In this document: positions 33,635-44,041 of the stretch, piece by piece
Position numbering within the stretch: position 1 is the first letter of the stretch
How the letters are laid out: every line of letters starts with the position of its first letter
Assembly: GCA_014529385.2 (NCBI GenBank)
Contig: CM043959.1
Coordinates: 54,936,253 to 55,000,252 of the forward strand
Length of the DNA: 64,000 bases
Direction: 5' to 3'
Source: Adiantum capillus-veneris
Lineage: Eukaryota; Streptophyta; Polypodiopsida; Polypodiales; Pteridaceae
Made by a program: the position numbers and the translations under genes
Notes under the pieces: generated by a model
Database searches by the model: none
The model's input: the letters and a program-made list of their open reading frames with translations, nothing else
Told to the model about the DNA's origin: nothing

Positions 33635-34150
33635 TGTCACAAAGTGATGACGTGGCGGACAGCAGAAACCCTAAAATTCCTGCAAACCCAAATTTCTGCC
33701 AAAAAACCCTAATTTTCGGAAATCGCGGAGTCTTTATTTATTTTTATTATTATTTTTAATGAAATGATGAGCGACGCGAATTTTGCTTTTTTTTTATTAA
33801 AAAAAGAGAAAAGACTCTAAGAGAGAGAGAACTGATGCTTTTTATTTTAAAAGCTTTTGGGGCTTTGCTTTTGGGCATCCCTTGTACCTTTAAATACGTG
33901 GTGAGGGCTTCACTTCTCAGAGCATCTGGACGCAGAGTCTGAGAGTGAATCCCGACCCACTCTCTTGTACTTTGAATTGATTAATACAAAAAGAAATACC
34001 GAAAGGGGCGCCAGTCTTTGGGGCCAATATCTCTAGGCACGGAACTCCGCCGGGCCAGTGCAAATCTATTGTGATCTGTGAATTGTTTTGAAGTGGTTAT
34101 TTGGTGCTGTCACGATTGATTCTTGACTTGGAGTGTCCAAGTCTGTTACA
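33635..34150 (+). repeat. E9 5' LTR (family 1)
   Basis: 516 bp, TGTCACAAAGTG to CTGTTACA. It has a TATA-like TTTAAATA near 33891 and the shared block at 33991-34025. Confidence 0.93.
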
Positions 34151-34151
34151 G

Positions 34152-34163
34152 TGGTATCAGAGC
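34152..34163 (+). other. E9 primer-binding site (tRNA-Met type)
   Basis: TGGTATCAGAGC, one base after the LTR. Confidence 0.95.
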
Positions 34164-34224
34164 ACGGTCGATTTCTCTTCTACGGGAAATCCGATCCTCG
34201 ATTTTTTTTTTTTCCGCGGCACCT

Positions 34225-35720
34225 ATGGCTTCAGGCAATGATCAGTCGACTCCCTCTGCATCTGTAGATGCGGGCTGGGATCACAACGAAGATTCAGACA
34301 GAGAGTATGGCCCATCTCGGCCTACTAGGCGAAGCAAAGAGAGATGGAGCGTCGTCAATTGATTGGCGATGCAACAAAGATGATGCTCAATTTTGCCAAG
34401 GACTCGAAGATGGCAAAATATATGAACCAGACCTCTTTGGAAGAGGTACAAATGGAGTGGCAAAGAACCACAACACCACTCCCGAAACCTGCTCTCAAGA
34501 AACCTTTTGCCTCCAAGAAAATATACGGAGAAGGAATTGGAGAACGTGGTTGATGCACGGATTGCTAAGCTTTTTGACGCGCAAAAGAAAGCCAAAAAGC
34601 ACGGCAAAAAGCAGAAGAAAAGCATTGACTTTCTAGGTTATTTGGGTCGTCAGTCGACTTTTGACAAGGCAAAGAAACAGAAGAAGCGTGTTCGATTTGA
34701 AGGAGTACCCAGTTCTTCTTCTTCTTCTTCTTCTGATAGTTCTTCTAGCTCCTCGGATTCGAGCGAAGAAGACAGAGAAGGTAAAAAGCGAAGCAAGAAA
34801 CAAAGCTTCGGAAAGGGCAAGAAAAAGGCAAAGAAGGCTACATCTCGCCCAGAGACTGACAGTTCTACTGAGGACTGGTCTACAGACAGCTCAGATCTGA
34901 TGACGGAAACTTTTATGCGAACAAGAAGAATTTTTTTACAAAGCCAACCAGTATGACTTTCTCGAAGATGAAAGCAAGAAAGTCCGAGAGTTTAAGGAAG
35001 GTGGCCACTCGATCAAGTTTGATACTTTTCAGGATACTCAGATGCATCGAAGGCTTTGTCTTTTATACAGCAGTTTGACATCGCTTTCGCGGGAGTACGC
35101 TATTCAGAGCACTCCAAGATTCAGAGAGCTACCTCTTACCTTAAGGGGAATGCTCGTACTTGGTGGTCCACGCTTCTTTTAAACAGGAGTGCGCCAGTTA
35201 AATGGCTGAAATTTGAAAAGCTTTTTGTTTCTTCTTGGTTGACGCAAGAATATGAACGAGATATACGAGCTGCTTGGAACCATCTTCGGATGACCAAGAA
35301 AGACACAATCAATGCTTATTGTGAAAGATTATGGAGCTCTTTTCTACCCGCCTCTTCATTCAAGAAGATCTCGTTCAGAGAACAGATTGAGCGGTTTACC
35401 TTGGGTCTACCTATAGAGATCCGAGATCACTGCTTGGAACACAAGTCAGCTTCTATTCAGGAGTTGATGAGTCATGCGAAGAGGGGCTTTGCTATTCACT
35501 CTGGCAGTCTGACCTACCCCACAGATGAGGCCATGACACAACGAGCCGAATAGACTTCTGGGAATGAAAGTAGAAAGAAAAAGAGCAACCCAGAGAAAAA
35601 TGATGCACGACCCAAGCTTACTCCTGAGGAGAGAGCTCGCTTCATCAGAGAGGGGAAGTGCTTTGGATACGGGGAACAGGGACATCTCCGCGAAGTGCCC
35701 TAATAAGGCACAGAAAGAAC
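34225..35720 (+). pseudogene. E9 gag, broken
   Basis: Starts MASGNDQSTPSASVDAGWDH. It is frameshifted within 100 codons (near 34325) relative to E10 and continues in other frames: ERRQLIGDATKMMLNFAKD, KKYTEKELENVVDARIA, DFLGYLGRQSTFDKAK, a Ser-rich run at 34711-34763, and a Lys-rich stretch. Capsid: FIQQFDIAFAGVRYSEHSK, NARTWWSTLLLNRSAPVKW, SSWLTQEYERDIRAAW, EQIERFTLGLPIEIRDHCLE. The zinc knuckle near 35655 is decayed (CFGYGEQGH, second Cys changed to Tyr). Confidence 0.88.
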
Positions 35721-36300
35721 AGAATGATAAAGACGACGACGGGCCTGAGAGAGAGTTCGAGAGCAGTTGAGGAACGTGGCAGAAAAGGCAGATAGAAAAA
35801 CAGAACTGGTACCACATGGCGTGGAACCTGCACCGAATCTAATGAATGAAAGTACAAACTTTGCCGCTTTTGGGGCAAAGTGAAGGATCAGGAAGCTCTT
35901 TTGAAGGAGCCAAGGCCAACTTCTTTTCACTTGGAATTGGCAGCTCGATTTGGAAATTACGCCCGATGGACTGACACCACAGGCGGAGGTAGTTCGACTG
36001 GCACCCGGATGGGATGTTGCCATTACACCGAGCATTGGCAAACTTTGTTTGCAATGATAGGGGTGTTTAGGGCATGCGAGTGACGTTCTACTCAGGATCC
36101 CTTGGTACCATAAGAACTACGCCGTGGTTGACTGCTGGGCCGAGAAAGCGACTTCGATAAATAAAGGGCTTAGAGATTGTACTTGATGAACTTCAGTTTC
36201 TTACTCATTCTTTTGGGAGAGAACTGAACGATGGATAAAGGTTGAATATGTTTTGACCTGATCAATAGAATGCCAAGATTTTTCTCCACACTCATGCCGA
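35721..36300 (+). pseudogene. E9 protease region
   Basis: WGKVKDQEALL is encoded at 35876-35905, then KEPRPTSFH out of the ancestral frame, then LELAARFG. The ancestral GAKANFF is in the next frame. No catalytic D-S/T-G remains. Further downstream the frames break repeatedly before the RT start. Confidence 0.72.
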
Positions 36301-37551
36301 TTGCTTATCAGAGGGCCTCAAGATCAAACCATTGATCTGATACCTGGAAGCACGTCACCGAACCGGCCACCTTACCGTGTGAGCCGAGCACAGAATGAAG
36401 ATATTATGAACCAAGTGAAAGACCTCTTGGAAAAGGGTCTTGTCCAGCCTAGTACTTCACCGTATTGCTCTCCAGTGCTGGTTTTGAAGAAAGATGGATC
36501 TTGGAGAATGTGCATCGATTATAGAGCTCTAAACAAAATCACCATCAAGAACAAATTTCCGATTCCTAGAATCGATGATATACTCGACAGGTTACAGGGA
36601 TCCTCGTGCTTTAGCAGAATTGACTTGAAGAGTGGATATTATCAGATCAGGATCGCGCCGAGAGATGTCTACAAGACAACTATTCGGACGACTTTTGGGT
36701 TATTTGAGTTTTTGGTGATGCCTTTTGGCTTAACCAATGCTCCTGCGACATTTAATCGGATGATGGACAGGATTTTTCGAGAGTACAGGCTATTTGTTGG
36801 CACTTTCTTTGACGACATCATTGTTTTCTCCAAGAATGAGGCAGAACACAGAGATCATCTGCTTCAAGTCTTTCAGGTATTACGAGATCACACGTTAGTG
36901 ATTAATGCAAAAGAAAGTGAATTTTTCCTACCAGAGATACACTTCTTGGGACACATTGTGTCAGTAGCAGGAGTGCAAATGGACCCGGCCAAGATAGAGA
37001 CTATCCGTGATTGGCCCGATTTGAGGAATGTCCATGAAGTTAGAAGCTTCTTGGGCCTGTGTTCGTACTACAGGCGGTTCATACGAAAGTTTGCAGAGGT
37101 TTCTTCCCCTTTGCATACCTTGACTCAGAAGGGAGTACCTTTCTCGTGGGGACCCACAAAGGTGACTGCCTTTCGGACATTGAAAGATAAATTGACTACG
37201 GGACCTATTTTGACTTTGCCGGACTTGCAAAAGTCATTGGAAGTATATTGTGATGCTTGTGGTCGTAGTTTGGGTGCGGTCTTGATGCAAGAAGGCCATG
37301 TCATAGCTTACGAGAGTCGTTTGTTCTCTAGGCCGGAGATGACAACACAGATCTATGAGAAAGAGCTTTTGGCGGTTATCCATGCTCTTACTCAGTGGCG
37401 GCATTACCTACTCGGAGCGGATTTTACTGTCTTTACAGACCATCAGAGTTTGCGCTACCTCTTGTCACAGAAGCAGCTTTCGGAAAAGCAGATGCGGTGG
37501 GCGAACATCTTGTCACAGTTCCACTTCCAGATTGTCCATGTGAGGGACTGA
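36301..37551 (+). pseudogene. E9 reverse transcriptase and RNase H, long intact frame
   Basis: About 416 codons. RT: CIDYRALNKITIKNKFPIPR, SRIDLKSGYYQIRIAPRD, MPFGLTNAPATFNRMMDRIF, FFDD in VGTFFDDIIVFSKNEAEH, LGHIVSVAGVQMDPAKIETI. RNase H: EVYCDACGRSLGAVLMQEG, YEKELLAVIHALTQWR, FTDHQSLRYLLSQKQLSEK, ending at a frameshift in HVRD (37551) where relatives read HVQGQKNVVADALSRKP. All RT and RNase H catalytic residues I can identify are present, but with no usable protease or integrase nearby it is classed with the dead element. Confidence 0.9.
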
Positions 37552-38385
37552 AGAATGTGGTGGCAGATGCTTTGTCTCGGAAACCGTTGGTTTTGGCTAT
37601 TTCCGCGATACATCAGAGGAGCTTCGAGGATATGGTAGATCATTATGCCACAGATACAGATTTTGTAGATATTTTCACACGGATACGAAATGGGGAGACA
37701 ATAGCTGGATACTCCCTTTGGGAAGGCTACTTGATGAAAAAGACTATGTTGTGCGTTACACAGCCGTTGAGGGAAAAGGTTATGACTGAATGCCACTGTC
37801 CACCTTTTACGGGTCACCGCGGCATTGCTACCTTCATGAAGGGGGTAGAGAAATACTTCTTTGGGCCGAGACTCAAAAAGGATGTGGAAGAGTTTGTGCG
37901 TAGTTGCTTGGTATGCCAGAAGGTCAAGTTTGACAGGCATAAGGCACAGGGATTGTTCCAGCCTTTACCCGTACCCACCCACCCTTGCGAAAGTATTGCA
38001 ATGGATTTCATTTTTGATCTCCCAAGAACACAGAATGATCACGATGATTTTCCGATTACATGGCACGTCTGAGACGATTGTCTCCGACAGAGACCCCAGA
38101 TTTATGAGTTTGTTTTGGAAGGCAATATGGGAGAACATTGGCACGCAGTTGCAGTTCTCGTCATCGTTCCACTTGCAGACTGACGGGCAATTTGAGATTG
38201 CCAATTCAGTGATTTTAGATTTATTGAAGTCTTGTATCTCGGATCAGAAGACTCAATGGGAAAAGAACTTACCTTTGGTGGAATTTGCCTACAATATCAC
38301 GATACACTCTTCGACGGGGAAGACGCCATGTGAGATTGTTGAAAGTGTTGCTAAGGTTCCATCCTTTCTGAGCACGAAAGATTAG
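37552..38385 (+). pseudogene. E9 integrase core with 101-bp deletion
   Basis: Zinc region (PPFTGHRGIATFMKGVEKYF, CLVCQKVKFDRHK), first Asp (AMDFIFDLPRTQ), then NDHDDFPITWHV: about 34 codons between the first and second Asp are missing and the frame changes (junction near 38044). The second Asp (SDRDPRFMS) and Glu region (TDGQFEIANS) follow in another frame. It ends at TAG 38383-38385. The junction bases match those in E1 exactly. Confidence 0.88.
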
Positions 38386-38388
38386 ATA

Positions 38389-38955
38389 TTGGAAGCGGAT
38401 GAATATTCGCGAGATTTGGATACGGCTTTTGCAAAGGTTCGCGAGACTTTGCAGGAGTCTCAAGAACCACAGAAAAAGGCAGCGGATCGCCATCGTCGCG
38501 ACTTGAAATTAAAGGAGGATGATTGGGTGCTCTTACGTTTTGAGAAGACACGCCTACGAAAGAAAAAGGGAAAGGAGAGGCTTTTTCCAAAGCTTAGTAT
38601 GCGATACTATGGACCTTTCCAGATCACTGAAAAGATAAATGATATCTCCTTTAGATTGAAACTGCCAGATACTTGGAGGATTCACAATGCATTGCATGTG
38701 AGTCTCTTGAAACCTGTTAAGGGTGATGTGCCTGATGATGGGGAGCTTGATGAGCAACCCGAAGTGGAAGAAAACGAGGAGATCCTTGTTCCTGAACAGA
38801 TTTTGGCACATAATGATACGAAGAAAGGTAAAGTCCGAAGGCGGTTCTTGGTTAAGTTCAAGAACTTTCCTGCATTTGATGCGAAGTGGATGGAGGAGGA
38901 TGACCTAGCAGATACTCCTCGGATTGTGAAACTTTACCTCGATGTTTTGGTTTAG
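38389..38955 (+). pseudogene. E9 integrase tail and chromodomain
   Basis: An unbroken frame of 188 codons after the amber stop: EADEYSRDLDTAFAKVRETL, DWVLLRFEKTRLRKKKGKER, MRYYGPFQITEKINDI, WRIHNALHVSLLKPVKG, an acidic stretch (EQPEVEENEEILVPEQ), and the chromodomain RRRFLVKFKNFPAFDAKWM. It ends at TAG 38953-38955, the natural pol end. Well preserved compared with the rest of the element. Confidence 0.88.
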
Positions 38956-39523
38956 CATAGTCTACTCCAAACGGAACCCAGAATTGAGCTTGGCCGGAGA
39001 TCTGGTGCAGTGGGATGCACAAGAGGGGAGTCACTCCGCTCCTTTGTCAACAGATGCCTCGATTTTGATACTAAAGTCACTGATGTCTCTTTGAGCTCCA
39101 GGGATACTGAAAGCTGACAGTATTCTGCTAGATGACTTTATGAAATGGAATTCCTGATAATGATACTGATTTGTTCTTGACTTCTTGTGAGTGCAGGAAC
39201 TGATAGCCGAAATGACTACAGCATTTTGGTCTGATTGATCTCGAATAGACATGGTTGCAATAGGGGTTAGTCAATCGGACATCGTTGAGGTCCCGATTGG
39301 ACCTAGATGTGATTGCTAGCCACATTGCCGATAAATCATGGTCTAAGATCCGAATGAATGTTGAATGTCATGTGATGTCCTGCGATGTCGTGTGATGTGA
39401 CTGTCGATTTTGTACAGGTGCTAGATGTGTGTTCCTAGTACGTAGGTACTAACAGTTAGTGTCTGCTAAGACGGTTTATGGCTTTTGTCGGTTTTGCAGG
39501 CGTAATTGCAGTCGATTACAATG
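38956..39523 (+). other. E9 3' untranslated region
   Basis: About 570 bp, without coding motifs. It contains gatgt-rich imperfect repeats near 39370-39400 (gtcatgtgatgtcctgcgat), the site where E10 carries a MITE. Confidence 0.75.
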
Positions 39524-39540
39524 CTTTCAAGAGGGGGGTA
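39524..39540 (+). other. E9 polypurine tract
   Basis: CTTTCAAGAGGGGGGTA directly before the 3' LTR. Confidence 0.9.
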
Positions 39541-40060
39541 TGTCACAAAGTGATGACGTGGCGGACAACAGAAACCCTAAAATTCTAGCAAACCCTAATT
39601 TCTGCCAAAAAACCCTAATTTCCGGAAATCGCGGAGGCGTTAATTTTTAAAAATAAAAATAAAAATAATGAAATGATGAGTGACGCGAATTTTGCTTGTT
39701 TTTATTAAAAAAACAGAAAAGACTCTAAGAGAGAGAGAGAACTGATGCTTTTTATTTTAAAAGCTTTTGGGGCTCTGCTTTTGGGCATCCCTTGTACGTT
39801 TAAATACGTGGTGAGGGCTTCACTTCTCAGAGCATATGGACGTAGAGTCTGAGAGTGAATCCCGACCCACTCTCTTGTACTTTGAATTGATTAATACAAA
39901 AAGAAATACCGAAAGGGGCGCTAGTCTTTGGGGCCAATATCTCTAGGCACGGAACTCCGCCGGGCCAGTGCAAATCTATTGTGATCTGTGAATTGTTTTG
40001 AAGTGGTTATTTGGTGCTGTCGCGATTGATTCTTGACTTGGAGTGTCCAAGTCTGTTACA
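39541..40060 (+). repeat. E9 3' LTR (family 1)
   Basis: 520 bp, TGTCACAAAGTG to CTGTTACA. Differs from the 5' LTR by scattered substitutions and an A/T-rich indel zone near 39635-39670. Shared block at 39901-39935. Confidence 0.93.
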
Positions 40061-42061
40061 GGCGTGTTTGTTGAATTGATTGATAATTGTCCAAATGCCA
40101 TCATGCCCACTCTTAAGTCTTGGGAAGATAAAAAAAGTGAAGTTAATTGTTATACTCTCCCAAGGTCGGCTAGGAATGGGTAAAGGTTGTAGGAGACCAA
40201 GTGCTTTATGCCGATCAAACTTGACTTTTGCATACCAAAAAACAACAAACAAACTCGTCCACATCCTTTTTGAGCCTTGGCCAACTGAAATACTTCTCCG
40301 CACATTTCAAGGTGGCGTCATTGCCACAATGGACCGCAAAAGGTGGACAACGGGACTCTGTCATAACCTTGGTCCTCAAACCTTGAGTAACACACAACAT
40401 TGTCTTCCGCATTAAATAACCTTTTTTCAGAGCATAGTCTGCAAGTGTCTCCCTCTCCCCACTTTGCAACCGGTCAAAGATGTTTGCAAAATCAAGATCT
40501 GTGGCATATTGATGAACCATATCCTTGAACATCTGATGGTGAATCGCCCAAATGGCCGATATCTCTTGCTTGCAAGACAACGCGTCTACCACCAAGTTTT
40601 TCTTTCCCTTAACATACACGATCTGAAAATGAAACTGCGACAAAATATTTGCCCATCTCATTTGTTTGTTCGAGAGATTTTTTTGGGCCAAGAAGTATCT
40701 CAAAACTTTGGTGATTGATGAACACTCTAAAATATGCTCCGAGTAGAAAATGGCGTTGCTGAGTAAGAGCATGGATGACCGCTAGTAGCTCCTTTCATAA
40801 ATTTGTGCAACCTGCTCGGGTCGCAAGAACATTCTACTCTCATAAGCTACAACATGGCTCTGCTGCATTAAGACCACCCCCCGAGACCGACCACATGCAT
40901 CACAATAAACTTCAAATGGCTTTTGCAAATCTGGATATATCAACACTGGACCAGTCGCCAACTTTTTCTTTAAGAGTCTTGAATGATGCCATCTTTGATG
41001 GTCTCCAAGAAAAAAGAATTCCTTTCTGAATCAAATTGTATAATGGAGAAGCTATCTCACAATCCTTCAAATGGTAGCTTTTGGTGTAGACACTGTAATA
41101 TTCCAAAAGCTTCAAGGTACCGCTCACACTGAAGAGAATTTATGTTCTCGTCCTCCAACCACCTTGCATCAAGGGCCAAAAAGTACCCTTGACCAAATTA
41201 TCTGTACCCTTGACCGAATTATCTGGTGGACCTAGCTTACTTTTTTGTTCTTTTCTTGTGCTCTGTGACCTGTTGATAGGTGTCGAGTGGTACCCTCAAT
41301 CATTGGAATTCTCTGATGAACCGTCAATAAATTTCCTTGCTCCATCGGAACCCTCGGATGCACTATCGTCTGATTACCTTTACTTCCCGGAATCCTCCGA
41401 TGAACTCTCATCCGGTTCCCTTGGTTCTTTCTCTTTGCTGGAAGACTCTTGCCCTGGTGAGGTGGACACCGCCTTGTCCGTAGGATAGGTGAATGAGCAG
41501 GTATGCATACCAAAACCTTGCTTGGCGTGGCTCATAAGTCTTTGGATGGAGTCAGACTTCTGTTGCAGACAATACCGTAGGATTTCTTTTGTCAATCCAC
41601 AGCAAAACCGCTCAATTTGGTCCTTCAAAGCGATCCTCCAAAACGAGGACACTAGCAAATAGGTATCCCAAAATCTTTGGCAGTAGTTATCCAAAGTGTC
41701 TTTCTTAGTCATTCTCAGATGATGCCAAGCCGTGATGATATCTTCCTCCTATTCTTCTGTTATCTAGGTAGAAGTGAAAATTCTCTTGAATTCTACTCAC
41801 TTCTCAGGCGCTTCTCTGTGTAACAACAGAGTAGAGCACCATGTCTGTGCATTTTCTTTCAAATAAGATGCCTCCCTTTGCACCTAGGAGCGTTCCAAGA
41901 AACGACCTCTCGAGAAGGTGACGTCAAACTGTTGTATGAATTTAAGGGCTTGATGGGTCTCCTGGTTTTCTTTGCGTAACAACAGAGTAAAGCACCATGT
42001 CTGTGCATTTTCTTTCAAGTAAGATGCCGCCCTTTGCACCTTGGAGCGTTTTGAGAAACGA
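40061..42061 (-). pseudogene. E7 integrase N-terminus, RNase H and gag; RT and protease deleted
   Basis: On the minus strand: capsid-like gag (42061-41380; CQRFWDTYLLVSSFWRIAL, EQ/DQIERFCCGLTKEILRY), then an abrupt change near 41130-41230 to the RT connection and RNase H (FSWRPSKMASFKTLKEK, ILSQFHFQIVYVKGKKNLVV), then the integrase zinc region and PRLKSGHDGIWTIINQF. Protease and the RT palm are missing, so this copy has a large internal deletion. The junction zone carries a short tandem repeat (gtacccttgaccaaattatct, two copies). Heavily broken. Confidence 0.78.
41820..42061. repeat. 156-bp tandem duplication in E7 gag
   Basis: The segment starting gtaacaacagagta at 41820 recurs at 41976; the second copy is cut by E10 at 42061. 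Confidence 0.9.
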
Positions 42062-42380
42062 TGTAACAGACTTGGACACTCCAAGTCAAGAATCAACCGC
42101 GACAGCACCAAATAACCACTTCAAAACAATTCACAGATCACAATAGATTTGCATTGGCCCGGCGGAGTTCCGTGCCTAGAGATATTGACCCCAAAGACTG
42201 GCGTCCCTTTCGGTATTTCTTTTTATATTAATCAATCATCAAAGTACAAGAGAGTGGTTAGGGTTTCACTCTCAGACTCTGCGTCCAGATGCTCTGAGAA
42301 GTGAGGCCCTCACCACTAATTTAAAGGTTACAAGGGATGCCCAAAAGCAAAGCCCCAAAAGCTTCAAATCAAAAGCAATT

Positions 42381-42453
<73 letters not shown>

Positions 42454-42684
42454 GAGAGTCAAAACTTGAAAGCAAAAGCATTCTCTCTCTCTTTCTCATT
42501 AAGTAGAGAAAAAGCGAAATTTGCGTCGCTCATCATCTTCAATTTTTATTTTTATTTTTTATTTTATAGCCTCCGCGATTTCCGGAAATTAGGGTTTTTG
42601 ACAGAAATTAGGGTTTGCAGGAATTTTAGGGTTTTTGGCAGAAATTACGGTTTCTGCTGTCCGCCACGTCATCACATTGTGACA
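42062..42684 (-). repeat. E10 3' LTR (family 1)
   Basis: 623 bp. Longer than its partner because of a (CT)n expansion at about 42383-42450. Ends as in the other family 1 LTRs. Confidence 0.93.
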
Positions 42685-42700
42685 TACCCCCTCTTGAAAG
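42685..42700 (-). other. E10 polypurine tract
   Basis: Complement CTTTCAAGAGGGGGTA next to the 3' LTR. Confidence 0.88.
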
Positions 42701-42844
42701 CATTGTAATTGACCGCGATTACGCCTGCAAAACCGACAAAAGCCATAAACCGTCTTAGCAGACACTGACTGTTAGTACCTACGTACTAGGAACACATATC
42801 TAGCACATGTACAAAATCGACAGTCACATCACACGACATCACAG

Positions 42845-43017
42845 CATAGTAACAAGGAATGGCCGTTTTCATGTCTCCGTTCCCCGTTCCCATTCTATGT
42901 TCCCGTTCCGAATCCCCGTTCCGTGTTTCAAACGTGAGTATCCGTAACAAGGAATGGCATTTTGTGGCAGTTGCCGTTCCGCGGTGCTGTTCCGGTTTCT
43001 CGTTCTTGGTAACTATG
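42845..43017. mobile_element. 173-bp MITE in the E10 3' UTR (hAT-like 8-bp duplication)
   Basis: Compared with the same place in E9 there is an extra segment flanked by an 8-bp duplication catcacag (42837-42844 and 43018-43025). Its ends are imperfect inverted repeats: catagtaacaagg on the left, and on the right the complement of cttggtaactatg (catagttaccaag). The interior has repeated cgttcc phrases and two copies of gtaacaaggaatggc. The 8-bp duplication points to a hAT-type transposase acting in trans; there is no coding capacity. Confidence 0.75.
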
Positions 43018-43469
43018 CATCACAGGACATCACCAGACATCACAGGACATCACATGACATTCAACATTCATTCGGATCTTAGACCATGATTTATCGGCAA
43101 TGTAGCTAGCAATCACATCTAGGTCCAATCGGGACCTCATCGATGTCCGATTGACTAACCCCTATTGCAACCATGTCTATTCGAGATCAAGTATACCAAA
43201 ATGCTGCAGTCATTTGGTCTATCAGTTCCTGCACTTACAAGAAGTCAAGAACAAATCAGTATCATAATCAGGAATTCCATTTCATAAAGTCATCCAGCAG
43301 AATACTATCAGCTCTCAGTATCCCTGAAGCTCATAGAGACATGAGTGACTTTAGTATCAAAATCAAGGCATCTGTTGACAAGGGAGCGGAGTGACTCCCC
43401 TCTTGTGCATCCCACTGCACCAGATCTTCGGCCAACCTGAATTCTGGGTTCTGTTTGGAGTAGACTATG

Positions 43470-44041
43470 CTAAACCAAAACATCGAGGTAAAGTTTCACA
43501 ATCCGAGGAGTATCTGCTAGGTCCTCCTCCTCCATCCACTTCGCATCAAATGCAGGAAAGTTCTTGAACTTAACCAAGAACCGCCTTCAGACTTTACCTT
43601 TCTTCGTATCGTTATGTGCCAAAATTTGTTCAGGAACAAGGATCTCCTCGTTTTCTTCCACTTTGGGTTGCTCATCAGGCTTCCCATCATCAGGCACATC
43701 ACCCTTAACAGGTATCAAGAGACTCACATGCAATGCATTGTGAATCCTCCAAGTATCTGGCAGTTTCAATCGGAAGGAGACATCATTTATCTTTTCAGTG
43801 ATCTGGAAAGGTCCGTAGTATCGCATACCAAGCTTTGGAAAAAGCCTCTCCTTTCCCTTTTTCTTTCATAGGCGTGCCTTCTCAAAACGTAAGAGCACCC
43901 AATCATCCTCCTTCAATTTCAGTCGCGACGATGGCGATCTGATGCCTTTTTCTGTCGTTCTTGAGACTCCTGCAAAGTCTCGCGAACCTTGGCAAAAGTC
44001 GTATCCAAATCTCGCGAATATTCATCCGCTTCCAAGATCTA
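43470..44041 (-). pseudogene. E10 integrase tail and chromodomain
   Basis: Ends at the family stop (complement of 43470-43472). MRYYGPFQITEKINDVSFRL, WRIHNALHVSLLIPVKG and EENEEILVPEQILAHNDTKK are readable; the chromodomain LVKFKNFPAFDAKW follows after a further stop near 43587. The upper end is the TAG at 44039-44041 shared with E1 and E9. Confidence 0.85.

Larger units (their letters stand above)
33635..40060 (+). mobile_element. E9: Ty3/gypsy chromovirus, family 1
   Basis: 6,426 bp with LTRs 33635-34150 and 39541-40060, tRNA-Met-type PBS and polypurine tract. Inserted in the integrase of E7; the flanks ggtgt (33629-33633, then one extra c) and ggcgt (40061-40065) are a diverged target duplication. 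RT and RNase H lie in one long frame, but gag, protease and integrase are broken. It shares the protease frame swap and amber codon with E1 and E10, and the 101-bp integrase deletion with E1. Confidence 0.92.

Noticed and set aside
34150-34163. A tRNA gene at the primer-binding sites
   Set aside because: Only 12 bases match the tRNA 3' end; no cloverleaf sequence surrounds any of the sites.
36301-37551. Calling the E9 RT-RNase H frame a functional gene
   Set aside because: It lacks an upstream continuous gag-protease frame and a usable integrase, and it ends in a frameshift before the RNase H C-terminus.
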